Notes: generated by a model not told the origin, from the sequence alone. Shown: positions 25,719-34,666, numbered from the stretch's first letter. The stretch is DNA of 64,000 nucleotides from Sporolactobacillus putidus (GCF_014647035.1 NZ_BMOK01000005.1:124001-188000), one strand, 5' to 3'. A program made the numbers and translations.

Positions 25719-25929
25719 ATGTTTAGAATTGTTGATTAGAAATAAGTGGACGATTTGGGGAAAACTGATAGGTTTAGATCATAAATTGCAAAAATAAATT
25801 GATTTTTCACTTAATTCAACGAGAAACTACCTAATAGATTATTTTGTAAATAACATTAAATACGACTCTCAACATTATCTTGGCTAAAGCCCCACGAAAG
25901 CAGTGATATTGACAGCACTTTAATCATCT

Positions 25930-27156
25930 ATGCATGCTATCCTGCCATATTCCGGCAGTACTGGAGTTCACGTGCCAATCGTTCTGTTGGTGCGTTTTTA
26001 TTTTCGTCAATTTCGGACTAGCACGATGCGTTTAATCGTAATAGTCACCGCCATCGCCTGCCCGCCGGCCGGGGTCGCCGCGGGTACCGCCTACGGGGCG
26101 ATGCAGCTGACCGACGCGGCCACCGGGACGAGTATGATCTCCGGGCGGAAGCTGAGCACGGAGGAGCGGGTCACGGAGGGCGTCTTCGGCGTACTGGACG
26201 TGATCCCTGCCTTCAAGGCCGCCGGCGCTTTCAGCGCGATCGGCCGGATGGGCACCAAAGGCGTGACGACTCTGGGCGGCCTAACGAAAACGATGGGCCG
26301 GGCATCCGGAAGGCGGCTGATCCAGCTGAAACAGATAAGCCGTGCAGGGATAGACAGCGTGAAACAGGCCGCGGCCAACGCGGGAGACCGGATTTCCGTA
26401 GATGGCCTGCAATCGGAATTTGCGGGGGCTTCGGGGGTTGGTGGTGCAGAAAGTTTCGTCGATAATCTAAGAAACATTAAACAGCCAGTTCAATACATCT
26501 CTTCCAAAAATACAAGTAGTATAACCAAGGGTATGGGCAGTGGTATTAAAGAAAGCAATTCCGAAATAGGTAGAATTGATTATTTAAGAAATAAATTTGG
26601 TAAGCTTAGTTCAGAAGAGTTACATCAAAGAATTAATACTCCTAAGTTACGTAGAATGTTAGAGGATTATAGTCCATCAAAAAAAGCTACAGAATGGCAG
26701 GGTGAAGATCCATATTTCGGGATAGATGCTTATACTGATAAAATATATCCAAAAGGCAGTGTTTTATATGCTGGCGAGCCATTTCCTACAGGATATTTTA
26801 CAACTAAAGAAGCGTTAGATAATGTTGGGGTTGATGCACATAAAGTATTTGAAGGCTTGCAGGTTAAACCCTATTGGGGGAAAGGAATGTTTAATGCTAT
26901 ATTTAGGGATAAGATGGTTGGTTATGAATTAAAGGTGGATATTACTGGTGCCAATGGAATAGCAAAGAATAATACCCAGTTCTGGAGAGGTAGATTAGAA
27001 CAGATTTTTATGCCAGATTTAAAAGAACTTATTCATAATAAGTATTTAAAAAGATTGTCTGGGACAGAAATAAAGTTGACTAATACGGAAATGCCATTTA
27101 GTGAGTATAAAAAAATTATTGAAAAAATCAAAGCATTAGGTGGAAAAGGATTTTAA
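25930..27156 (+). CDS. Orphan toxin cassette: 5'-truncated pre-toxin block fused to an unrecognised C-terminal toxin domain
   Basis: The frame can be opened at 25930, but residues 1-39 resemble nothing and no SD is present. From about 26045 it copies the TNT toxin's pre-toxin and linker region (26055-26450, near identity). It then changes at about 26450 to an AT-rich, unrelated C-terminus of about 225 residues: EWQGEDPYFGIDAYTDKIYP, LYAGEPFPTGYFTTKEAL, and GIAKNNTQFWRGRLEQIF. The secretion domain is missing, so it is probably silent or a donor for recombination. The toxin activity is unknown. The ordered strands with PTGYFTT and a late Glu could fit an ADP-ribosyltransferase-like fold, which is speculative. 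Confidence 0.6.
   Translation: MHAILPYSGSTGVHVPIVLLVRFYFRQFRTSTMRLIVIVTAIACPPAGVAAGTAYGAMQLTDAATGTSMISGRKLSTEERVTEGVFGVLDVIPAFKAAGAFSAIGRMGTKGVTTLGGLTKTMGRASGRRLIQLKQISRAGIDSVKQAAANAGDRISVDGLQSEFAGASGVGGAESFVDNLRNIKQPVQYISSKNTSSITKGMGSGIKESNSEIGRIDYLRNKFGKLSSEELHQRINTPKLRRMLEDYSPSKKATEWQGEDPYFGIDAYTDKIYPKGSVLYAGEPFPTGYFTTKEALDNVGVDAHKVFEGLQVKPYWGKGMFNAIFRDKMVGYELKVDITGANGIAKNNTQFWRGRLEQIFMPDLKELIHNKYLKRLSGTEIKLTNTEMPFSEYKKIIEKIKALGGKGF
26055..26450 (+). repeat. Pre-toxin block, copy in the orphan cassette
   Basis: Direct repeat of 24300-24705 with only scattered substitutions. Differences cluster at the two ends. It gives enough homology for recombination to replace the TNT C-terminus by the orphan one. 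Confidence 0.9.
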
Positions 27157-27173
27157 GGAAAGGAGAAAGTGCA

Positions 27174-27608
27174 TTGAATAGAATAGAAGAAAAATTGCCT
27201 GTAAATAATATAAGTATTGATAAGCAATTGGATAAAAATTCATTTATTAACTATTTTAAAGATGATTTAATGCCATATAATAACAATGAAGATCTATTCA
27301 TATTTAGTAAAAAATATAGCATTTATGATATGGAATTTTGGATAATAGTAGGGTTTAAAAAAGAGAATATTCAATATGTAGAACTTGAAAATGCAGATGA
27401 AAGTTTGAGTAATAGTTATGCTAATTGGTCAAATTATAAGGTTAAATTAAAAAAAGACAGTCATGATAATTGGTTAAAGAAATTATTAGGTTTTCCAGAC
27501 ATTATTAGAGATAATGAGGTAATATATAATCTACAATGGGGTAAGGTAACATCATATGTTGACCCTAAGAGCGGTAATGTGTGTATTTCAATAAGATATA
27601 GATACTAA
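27174..27608 (+). CDS. Probable immunity protein of the orphan toxin domain
   Basis: 144 residues from TTG 27174 with AAAGGAGA about 8 nt upstream. Strongly AT-rich and acidic, cytosolic, no signal peptide. Contains YSIYDMEFWIIVGFKKENIQ and a final strand SYVDPKSGNVCISIRYRY. It is 17 nt downstream of the orphan toxin frame, the standard place for cognate immunity. No known Imm family recognised. Kept intact although the toxin lacks its secretion domain, as expected if it protects against siblings carrying the full toxin. Confidence 0.6.
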   Translation: MNRIEEKLPVNNISIDKQLDKNSFINYFKDDLMPYNNNEDLFIFSKKYSIYDMEFWIIVGFKKENIQYVELENADESLSNSYANWSNYKVKLKKDSHDNWLKKLLGFPDIIRDNEVIYNLQWGKVTSYVDPKSGNVCISIRYRY

Positions 27609-27639
27609 CCTGATTATTCACAGCACTACAGCTGAGAGG

Positions 27640-28641
27640 TGATAATCGTTGGGGAAACAAGGTTTCCCGGGATACATTCTGGTCATCTATTAAGTGACAA
27701 AAAGAAATGAAAAAGGAGCCCCTCCTTGGTATGATTAATTTGTGAGAACCAAACATGCAAGGTAAGGGGCTCCTCATATGACCAGTGTAAAAGAAACGTC
27801 GCTTCAGTTCAACCAAAAAATCAAAGTCAGCTTCTCGGGTGGGGCTCTTTCCTCCGACTCGGGATTGCTTCTTTACCAGGAATTCGATGCAAAGACCGGA
27901 TTCAGCCGGTTGATTGAGGAAAGGCTCAAGATCAAGGCCAAGGATCCTGTCATACACACGCGTCACACGAATGCGCAGGCCGTGGTTCAGAAAGTCTACC
28001 AGCATCTGGCCGGTTATCACACCGATGACGAAGCCGAAGAACTGGGGAGGGAACCGGCCTTCACCGCGATTCTTGAGAAAAAACGGCTGGCCTCTCAGCC
28101 GACCCTCTCCCGGTTCAACCAACGTGTGGATGATGAAACGGTTCAATCGCTGGAAGCGATCAACCAGGCTTATCTGGATCGGCTTCATGCCCTGCGTCCC
28201 AGCGCCCAGATGGTTCTCGATGTCGATTCGTCCAACTTTGAAACCTTTGGGAATCAAGAAGGCTCCGCCTACAACGCCCACTACCAGGACATGGGATTCC
28301 ATCCGCTCTTCCTGTTCGATGCGCTGACGGGTTACTGCCTGAAGGCGGCGCTGCGCCCGGGAAATTTTTACACCTCTCGTGACGGGGTCGCTTTCCTCCG
28401 GCCTGTTCTGGAACACTTGCGGTCACTAGCCCCCGGGCTGGACCTGGCGCTTCGCGTCGACAGCGGCTTCACCGTTCCCGAACTCTACACCTTGTGTGAA
28501 GGCATGGATGTTTTTTATGCGATCCGGCTGAAAATCAATTCACGGCTGATCCAAAAAGCACAGGAGCTGATTGCTGCACGTCAGAAGAAACAAGCCATGC
28601 CGGTTGGGACCTCAGCCGTGTTCTACAGTGAATTTTCCTAA
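27640..28641 (+). mobile_element. IS1380-family insertion sequence, 3'-truncated
   Basis: Outer limits are approximate. Left part 27640-27777 is untranslated. It contains the inverted repeat aggagcccct (27714-27723) / aggggctcct (27765-27774), whose right arm overlaps the transposase SD. The transposase frame stops early and no right end is visible before the SUKH gene. Confidence 0.65.
27778..28641 (+). pseudogene. IS1380-family transposase, C-terminally truncated
   Basis: 287 residues against roughly 430-470 for the family. N-terminal SGGALSSDSGLLLYQEFDAK and ...LSRFNQRVDDE are typical. The DDE core starts with MVLDVDSSNFETFG (first Asp) and LRVDSGFT (second Asp), but the region with the final Glu is missing. 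GC-rich codon use unlike the AT-rich genes on both sides, showing insertion. Probably inactive. The SD (aagggg, 27764-27769) lies in a hairpin that could limit translation from outside transcripts. Confidence 0.8.
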
Positions 28642-28716
28642 TATTACACCTCATAATGGAGGGAGAACTAAAGGAATGTGGGCAGATGCTCCAAGATAAT
28701 TAAAGGAGGAAATTTT

Positions 28717-29177
28717 GTGGAGATAAATAATGATTCAATAGTACTCCCATTACCCACAGATACACTTCTTGAAAAAGAAGAAAAAATGTGGAGAGTAGCT
28801 CTTCCAAAGAGCTATTAAAAAAATACAATGGGGGTACCCTAGAGCATAAGTCTTTTTATACTCAAAATCATTTTTATGCGATAGATAGATTTTTATGTGT
28901 TTTAGAAGAAACAGAAAACAATGAATTTGGCATATATGATATCGATGTGACTTTAACTCGTATCGAGGAGCGTCTTACAGATAATGAGGATCTGATTGGA
29001 GTAGATTTATTGCCAATTGCGATACTGTTTGCTGGAGATTATCTATGCCTGGATTATAGGATCTCTAAAAATCATCCAACTGTTTGTGTATGGGATCACG
29101 AAGAATCAGGAGAGTTGGATCCGATGACTTATTTCACTGCTAAAAGCTTCGAAGAATTCATAAGCATGTTATCGTAA
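28717..29177 (+). pseudogene. SMI1/KNR4 (SUKH)-family immunity gene, frameshifted
   Basis: GTG 28717 with a strong AAAGGAGGA SD opens frame 1 (EINNDSIVLPLPTDTLLEKE ... ALPKSY), which stops at about 28818. A second frame entered near 28788 continues as KELLKKYNGGTLEHKSFYTQ to 29177. Joined, these give the SUKH pattern of Leu-Pro-x-x-Tyr followed by Asn-Gly-Gly, then WDHEESGELDPM and a late FEEFISML. SUKH proteins are broad immunity proteins for polymorphic toxins. No toxin is adjacent: its partner was probably lost when the IS arrived. Confidence 0.7.
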
Positions 29178-29261
29178 TTGCTTAACTTTCGCACCCTGGT
29201 TTGAATGGGTGAACTTTGATTAAGTAGGGTAAATCTACTATTCATTTCGTAAGTTCGCCTT

Positions 29262-29643
29262 TTGCATAAACTGTCTACTAAATTAATTAGCGGGAATCAA
29301 GTCATTAGTTTAGAAGATTTGAATGTAAAAGGTATGTTATCTAATTACAAATTAGCCAAGCCCACAGAGCAATCGTTCAGAGCGTTAAGAAGGCAACTGG
29401 AATATAAGGATAAATGGTATGGAAGAGATTTCATAACTATCAATGGTTTCTTTTCATCTTCTTAGATATGTTCTGAACATGGTTATCAGAGCAGAAAGAA
29501 TTGACTATCGGTGTATGGGACTGCCCAAATTGTGGTGCTCACTATGACCGTGATATTAATGCAGCTAAAAATATTTTAGTTGGGAGACTAAAACAGCCAA
29601 GCAGTATATATAATCCACCGTCGGAACGGGGGTTAGCCTGCTA
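29262..29643 (+). pseudogene. TnpB (IS200/IS605-type) relic
   Basis: HKLSTKLI...ISLEDLNVKGMLSNYKLAK...RRQLEYKDKWYGRDFITING is the C-terminal RuvC portion of TnpB. After a stop at 29465 another frame gives IGVWDCPNCGAHYDRDINAA, the zinc-finger and final RuvC Asp region, ending near 29643. The N-terminal two-thirds are missing and frames are broken. No TnpA is present. Confidence 0.75.
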
Positions 29644-29720
29644 ATAAGGCTGGAGCCTTTGTATCTAGCAGCATGGATACAAGTTCTGCTAGTCGTGATT
29701 TAATCATGCTTCCAGAGATC
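29620..29720 (+). ncRNA. Possible relic of a TnpB omega-RNA / right end
   Basis: Immediately 3' of the TnpB relic: a run with cggaacgggggttagcctg and the perfect hairpin ctagcag (29665-29671) / ctgctag (29688-29694), of the sort found in right ends of IS605-type elements. Degraded. Guide boundary not defined. Confidence 0.35.
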
Positions 29721-30032
29721 CGAAACTCAAGCGACCAGTGTTTATGGCAATATAAAATTGTAATATTTGGGAATTAATTTATGCTGGAGGCTTAAAGGAC
29801 AACTTCATCCTTTTTTAGAAGATTTAAAGTACAGTAAGAAAAGGAAACCCCTCTAAGAGAAATATCTGATAAAATCAGAATTTTAATTGTTGACCGTCAA
29901 TGCTTTAGAATATAAAAAAGCCGTCATAAAATTGAAATTCCTAACGTGATAAATCTTTAAAGTCTTGAAAGTTAATGCCTTTCAGGGCTTTTTAGTACGA
30001 GATATATCTTTACATAGAACTGGGTAAGTAAT
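29721..30032. other. No gene seen (relic DNA between TnpB remains and decayed toxin copy)
   Basis: AT-rich, no frame of note. A weak hairpin with T-run (gaaagttaatgcctttcagggctttttag region near 29965-29995) may be an old terminator. Confidence 0.5.
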
Positions 30033-30719
30033 CAGGTCTTCCAGCAAATTCGCCATACGATTGACGATCTGGACGATGACTGGCGCCTCTGGTTTTCGTA
30101 CAAAAGTCTGTCCGGGGCGCTGGACAAACTAGGCAATGACTACCGGAAACTAAACACGTTTACGGGTGAGGCCGGCGACGCGGTCAACCGCCATATCGAC
30201 GATCCCTTATACAAACAGATGGACGGGTTTGTGGCGGCGATGGCGCAGATCTCGATCAGCCAGTATCACACCAAGAACACGTTGAATCTCAAGGAATACC
30301 AGGCGACCAGCCCGCTCGCTTCCGTCGCCACTTACGAGCAAGTAACGAAAAAGGCGATCACGTTCGACGATATTTTTAACAGCAGCAGTCTGATGACCGC
30401 CTCGCTGAAAAAGGAGTACGAAACCTACCGGGCCACGGCCGGAAAAAAGGCCGGCGACGTGACCCTCGACCAGTACAAAGCGGGCATCCAGTACAGCCGC
30501 GGCTTTGACTACCAATCGATCAAAGACAAACAGATGGACACGGAATTCCGAGATCATCACGGCAAGTATTATCATCACCGCGATCATCTGCCCTCCGGTC
30601 GGGATCAATGTGGGTGCCGTATACGGGGCGATGCAAACGGCCGATGCGGCGCCATCGGCACCCCCGAGCCATTTTCTCAAGGCGTGACGACCCTGACCGA
30701 TCTGTCTCAACCCGCTTGA
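30033..30719 (+). pseudogene. Decayed third copy of the T7SS toxin N-terminal half
   Basis: From 30033 the sequence reads QVFQQIR..IDDL, then GALDKLGNDYRKLNTFTGEA, then DDPLYKQMDGFVAAMAQISI and on through FDDIFNSSSL. These are clearly homologous to residues 45-210 of the intact toxin at 23621. No start codon or SD. A frameshift near 30545 throws the hydrophobic pre-toxin segment (IICPPVGINVGAVYGAMQTA) out of frame. The copy jumps to a short GVTTL-like scrap and ends at 30719. It marks the end of the island. Confidence 0.85.
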
Positions 30720-30737
30720 ACTTAAAGCAAGTGTCAG

Positions 30738-31298
30738 TTACTCCTCGCCGACGATTTCCGCGCCGAGCGTATTCTTAAAGTGCTGCAGCGCCCAATCGTG
30801 ACCCTGAGGGTTGAAACTTGCGGCGGCGTCCGCGTGGACAACCAGTCTGTAACCGAGATTATAAGCATCGACGAGTGTGTGGAGCAGGCAGATGTCGGTG
30901 CAGACACCACAAACATGGATTTCATTAACCTGGCGGGCGCGCAGGCGCATGTCGAGATCGGTTCCGGCAAACGCGCTGTATCTAGATTTGTCCATGTAGT
31001 AGAGTTTAGGATAGTTTCTATTCTTTTGATACCAGGTTTCCAGTTTGCCATAAAAATCACGTCCGTGAGTACCGGCGATATTGTGTGGCGGAAACAGTTT
31101 CGTTTCTGGGTGCCAGGGATCGTCTATCTCATGCCGGTCAACCGCCAGTACGATCCATGACTGATCAGAGGCGAATTGTTGGGCGAGACCGACAATACTG
31201 TCCTCAATCTCCTGCCCCGGCCGGCCGCATGTCAGTTTTCCGTCATCGGCGACAAAGTCGACGGTGTAGTCAATTACAATCAACGCTTTATTTGCCAC
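30738..31298 (-). CDS. pncA: Nicotinamidase (isochorismatase family)
   Basis: 186 residues from GTG 31298 (agggga 5-6 nt upstream; the GTG 15 nt earlier is less likely). Very similar to B. subtilis PncA/YueJ: Asp in ALIVIDYTVDF, metal ligands in LAVDRHEIDDPWHPE, and catalytic Cys in HVCGVCTDICLLHT. Hydrolyses nicotinamide to nicotinate in NAD salvage. Cytosolic. Directed into the toxin graveyard, 18 nt from its end. The nicotinate transporter gene lies upstream in the same orientation. Confidence 0.92.
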   Translation of the reverse strand: MANKALIVIDYTVDFVADDGKLTCGRPGQEIEDSIVGLAQQFASDQSWIVLAVDRHEIDDPWHPETKLFPPHNIAGTHGRDFYGKLETWYQKNRNYPKLYYMDKSRYSAFAGTDLDMRLRARQVNEIHVCGVCTDICLLHTLVDAYNLGYRLVVHADAAASFNPQGHDWALQHFKNTLGAEIVGEE

Positions 31299-31413
31299 AT
31301 GACTTCCCCTCACTTATCCATATTGGTTTGCTTTAATTTTAGCAGGAGATGAGATAAAAAGCGTATGAAAAATAAGTTCCTCCCGCTTGTGAATCCTTAA
31401 GCATCATGACAAC

Positions 31414-32619
31414 TCAGGACAATTCTTTGTTCATTGTTTCTTTTCCGAGCACGAGTACGGCAAGAACACCGAGGATGATCGATGCGCAGAAAATGGAGAA
31501 GATGGCCGTAATCGGGAGATGCTGAGCAATCAGATAACCGACGAGCAGAGGGCCGAAAATGCCCCCGACTCGTCCGAATGCGGCTGACATACCTGTTCCC
31601 GTCCCGCGGATTGCGGTCGGATACTGTTCGGGGGAATAGGCGTAAAGCGCACCCCAGGCGCCGAGGTTAAAGAATGAAAGCAGGATGCCGGAAGTCAGGA
31701 GAAGCGGCAGTGCAGAAGCGATGCCGAAGAAATAGGCGCTAACTGCCGTGCCGATCAGATAAACGATCAGTACCCATTTCCTTCCCCACTTCTCGATCAG
31801 CCAGGCGGCTGTGAAATAACCGGGCAGCTGGGCCAGCGTCATGATGAGCACATACTGAAAACTCTTCACGAGGCTGAAGCCCTTCAGGACGACAACACTC
31901 GGAAGCCATAAAAACATGCCGTAATACGAGAATACAACGCAAAACCAGAGCACCCAGAGCATCACCGTCCGCCTGACATATTTTTTTGACCACACTTCGG
32001 CGATGTTCCTGACAACATTTGCCTTTGACTCCTGCTTCTGTGCTAAATATTTGGACGAGTCGTGAATATTCCATCTTAAATAAATCGCGTAGAAGGCCGG
32101 CAGTGCACCGATAATCAGGGCGATGCGCCAGCCGTAATGAGGGATGATAAAATAGGAAATCAAGGCTGCGGCGATCCAGCCGACGGCCCAGAAACTTTCC
32201 AGCAGGACGACGATCCGGCCCCGTTTATCGGCGGACACGCTTTCGGACACAAGTGTGGAGGCGACAGGAAGTTCACCGCCCAGGCCCATACCGACAAAGA
32301 ATCGTAAAAGAAGGAAAATGCCCAGTCCGGTGGTCAGCGCTGAAAATCCGCCTCCGAGAGAGAACAGCAATAAGGTTAAGATTAGAACAGGCTTTCTGCC
32401 GATGCGATCGGCCAGAAGCCCGAAAATCAAGGCGCCGACCGCCATGCCGATGGAGCTGATGCTGCCAATCCAGCCCATCTGGACTTCATTTAAGTTCCAA
32501 ACCATTTTCAATGCCGCAATAATAAAAGACAGCATACCGACGTCCATCGCGTCGAACAGCCAGGCCAGTCCGGCGACGCCCAACAACTTTCTCTCCGATT
32601 GCTGATTTGTAATTGACAT
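31414..32619 (-). CDS. niaP: Niacin/nicotinate MFS permease NiaP-like
   Basis: 401 residues from ATG 32619 with GGGAGGA SD; the longer frame has no SD. Twelve-helix MFS sugar-porter-like layout with motif A (LLADRIGRKPVLI) and WLFDAMDVGMLSFIIAAL near the start, as in NiaP/YceI. The neighbouring pncA supports a niacin role: imports nicotinate for NAD synthesis. Other aromatic-acid transporters of the same subfamily look similar, so the substrate is inference from family and context. Confidence 0.8.
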   Translation of the reverse strand: MSITNQQSERKLLGVAGLAWLFDAMDVGMLSFIIAALKMVWNLNEVQMGWIGSISSIGMAVGALIFGLLADRIGRKPVLILTLLLFSLGGGFSALTTGLGIFLLLRFFVGMGLGGELPVASTLVSESVSADKRGRIVVLLESFWAVGWIAAALISYFIIPHYGWRIALIIGALPAFYAIYLRWNIHDSSKYLAQKQESKANVVRNIAEVWSKKYVRRTVMLWVLWFCVVFSYYGMFLWLPSVVVLKGFSLVKSFQYVLIMTLAQLPGYFTAAWLIEKWGRKWVLIVYLIGTAVSAYFFGIASALPLLLTSGILLSFFNLGAWGALYAYSPEQYPTAIRGTGTGMSAAFGRVGGIFGPLLVGYLIAQHLPITAIFSIFCASIILGVLAVLVLGKETMNKELS

Positions 32620-32713
32620 AATGTCCTCCCGATCATAATGATTGTGGCACTTGCTGCGGATAAGCGCTTTTCTCATAGGAATGTATGATAGCCTGCTTTC
32701 ATTATAAGAATTT

Positions 32714-32749
32714 TGTTTACATAGGTAAAGATAAGTGTAAAGACAGGTG
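32714..32749 (-). promoter_or_regulatory. Candidate NiaR-type operator upstream of niaP
   Basis: On the - strand: ctgtctttacac then atctttacctatgtaaac, including the inverted repeat tttac-ctat-gtaaa and repeated tctttac. NiaR (YrxA) is the known nicotinate repressor of niaP in Firmicutes. I compare by memory only. Confidence 0.35.
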
Positions 32750-32881
32750 GCGGTCAATGTTTATGCCTTTTATTGCATTCTTTATGTCAGTACTATTAAA
32801 AAATCCTGTTATTCTATCTTGCCGCGAATCGGCATGTTAAACTGAAAACAAAATGCTGCAAGATGGCGGGAGGCGGGAACA

Positions 32882-33214
32882 ATGGATTTGTCGGAAGTGC
32901 AAGATTGGGAGATTAACTTTTACAGCAAGAGAGGCTGGAAGGATCTGGGGCCATTTATCAGGGCCGGATTTTTAATGGAAGAAGTCGGTGAAGTGTCCAG
33001 GGCTGTCCGCGCCTATGAAATCGGCCGGGATCATCCCGAAGAACGGAAAAAGTCAAAAAATGAGATCAGACAAAATCTGGCTGAAGAGATGGGTGATGTG
33101 CTGTCCAATCTGGCCGTTCTTGCCGATCTCTATCATATAAGTCTTGAAGAGATCGTAAGGGCACATCAGGATAAATTAAAAAAGCGTTTCAATAGTAAAG
33201 GGGGGGAGGCTTGA
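32882..33214 (+). CDS. MazG-like nucleotide pyrophosphohydrolase
   Basis: 110 residues, the size of single-domain MazG-like enzymes. Metal-binding pattern visible: EEVGEVSRAVRA (E-x-x-E) and, about 35 residues on, EEMGDVLSNL (E-x-x-D). Hydrolyses (d)NTPs to monophosphates or cleans aberrant nucleotides. The stop TGA overlaps the upstream region of the nucleoside hydrolase gene, so the two form a nucleotide-clearing pair. Confidence 0.85.
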   Translation: MDLSEVQDWEINFYSKRGWKDLGPFIRAGFLMEEVGEVSRAVRAYEIGRDHPEERKKSKNEIRQNLAEEMGDVLSNLAVLADLYHISLEEIVRAHQDKLKKRFNSKGGEA

Positions 33215-33216
33215 GA

Positions 33217-34155
33217 ATGGGCGGACAGACGGTTTATTTCAACCACGATGCCGGAATCGACGATCTTGTCTCGCTTTTTCTGCTCCTTCAGATGGAAAAT
33301 GTGACGCTGAGCGGGGTCTCAGTAATACCGGCGGACGGTTATGTGACGCCCGGCGTGCAGGCAAGCCGGAAAATCATTGACCGGTTTGGCAAGAAAATAG
33401 TTGAGGTCGCGCGTTCCAATTCAAGGGGGCTGAATCCTTTTCCAAAAGAATGGCGGATGCATCCCTTCTTCGTGGATGCCCTGCCACTGCTTAATGAGTC
33501 GGGGCAAGTCGATACTCCGCTGAGCGTCCTCCCGGCTCATGAGCATCTGATTCAAAAAGTGTCGGAAAACCCCGGGCAAACCACTTTACTCTGTACGGGA
33601 CCGCTGACGGATGTGGCACGCTCGCTTGACCGCGCTCCTGAAATTGAAACGAAAATAGACCACCTGGTCTGGATGGGCGGCACTCTGAACCCGGTCGGTA
33701 ATGTACAGGAACCGGAACATGACGGTTCGGCGGAGTGGAATGCCTTTTGGGATCCCGAAGCCGCGGCAAGAGTATGGGAGAGCCGCATTCCTATTCAAAT
33801 GGTGGCCCTTGAAAGCACGCACCAGGTACCGCTGACTGTTCCGGTCCGTAATCGCTGGGCATCCATGAGAAGATATACAGGCCTTGATTTTATCGGCCAG
33901 TGCTATGCGGCAGTACCTCCTCTTGTCCACTTTGAAACAAATTCCACCTATTTTTTATGGGATGTTCTGACAACGATGACAGTGGGCAGGCCTGAGCTGG
34001 CTAAAACGAAAACTGTTTATACGAGCGTTCATACAGAGGAGAGAAGCGGGGGGAGGATTGAGGAGACCGAAGACGGCCGCCCGGTTGATATCGTCTATGA
34101 TGTCGATGCGGAAGACTTCTTCGCATCGATCATCCGACTGGCAAAAAAAGCATAA
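33217..34155 (+). CDS. Inosine/uridine-preferring nucleoside hydrolase family protein
   Basis: 312 residues from ATG 33217 (GGAGG 7 nt upstream; TTG 33211 less likely). The N-terminal Asp cluster that binds Ca2+ appears as FNHDAGIDDLVSLFLL, a variant of the usual DTDxGxDD. The middle LLCTGPLTDVARSL and WMGGTL, and a late WDVLT with Asp, complete the family. Hydrolyses ribonucleosides to base and ribose. Specificity not predictable. The first motif has Asn-His in place of Asp-x, so the enzyme may be atypical. Confidence 0.82.
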   Translation: MGGQTVYFNHDAGIDDLVSLFLLLQMENVTLSGVSVIPADGYVTPGVQASRKIIDRFGKKIVEVARSNSRGLNPFPKEWRMHPFFVDALPLLNESGQVDTPLSVLPAHEHLIQKVSENPGQTTLLCTGPLTDVARSLDRAPEIETKIDHLVWMGGTLNPVGNVQEPEHDGSAEWNAFWDPEAAARVWESRIPIQMVALESTHQVPLTVPVRNRWASMRRYTGLDFIGQCYAAVPPLVHFETNSTYFLWDVLTTMTVGRPELAKTKTVYTSVHTEERSGGRIEETEDGRPVDIVYDVDAEDFFASIIRLAKKA

Positions 34156-34277
34156 CAAAAAAAGGTGATTTTCGTGACAGCGGCGAAATGATTAATAATG
34201 CAGACGGATTCTGTTTCAAGAATTGCCCATACATAAGCCGCGTCTGTTTGCAGGCTGCAGAAAAGGAGAAATGCCGG

Positions 34278-34664
34278 ATGGAAAAAGTTGATGACCGTTT
34301 GGATCGTAGAACAGATACCAAGTCCTCATCATTTGTCGAACGCTTCTTTACGCACTTTTTGAAGCAAAAGGATGTATCAACCGTTTTTGGGGAAACCATC
34401 GACGCCGGCAATAAAAAAATCGTTCCCGTTGCAACGGTACGGTATATGGGCGGCGGCGGTTTTAAAGATGAAAAAGATAATCTACCTACGGACAGAGGAG
34501 GCGGGGGAGGCGGATACCTTTCTGTCAAGCCGCTCGGTTTTTATGAAATCACTGAAGAAAAAACCACGTACAAACCGGCCGTCGATATCAACTTTTTTAT
34601 TTTGGTTCTTACCATATTTACATTGGGACTGGCCCTGATTATAAAGAGATCCGTCAAGAAGTAA
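34278..34664 (+). CDS. GerW/YtfJ-family sporulation protein
   Basis: 128 residues from ATG 34278 (AAGGAG 9 nt upstream; the longer frame is untranslated leader). Family marks: TVFGETIDAGNKKIVPVATV, then the Gly-rich MGGGGF and GGGGGGYLSVKPLGFY, and a C-terminal TM helix (FFILVLTIFTLGLALII). In Bacillus, GerW/YtfJ is made in the forespore and affects germination. Supports a spore-forming host. Confidence 0.82.
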   Translation: MEKVDDRLDRRTDTKSSSFVERFFTHFLKQKDVSTVFGETIDAGNKKIVPVATVRYMGGGGFKDEKDNLPTDRGGGGGGYLSVKPLGFYEITEEKTTYKPAVDINFFILVLTIFTLGLALIIKRSVKK

Positions 34665-34666
34665 AT

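Noticed and set aside
25930-26045. First 39 codons of the orphan cassette as a true N-terminus
   Set aside because: No SD, no signal or helical secretion domain. Homology to the intact toxin starts only at about 26045, so the frame start is accidental.
5600-30719. Prophage or integrative element
   Set aside because: No integrase, structural phage genes, conjugation genes or attachment repeats; only IS relics.
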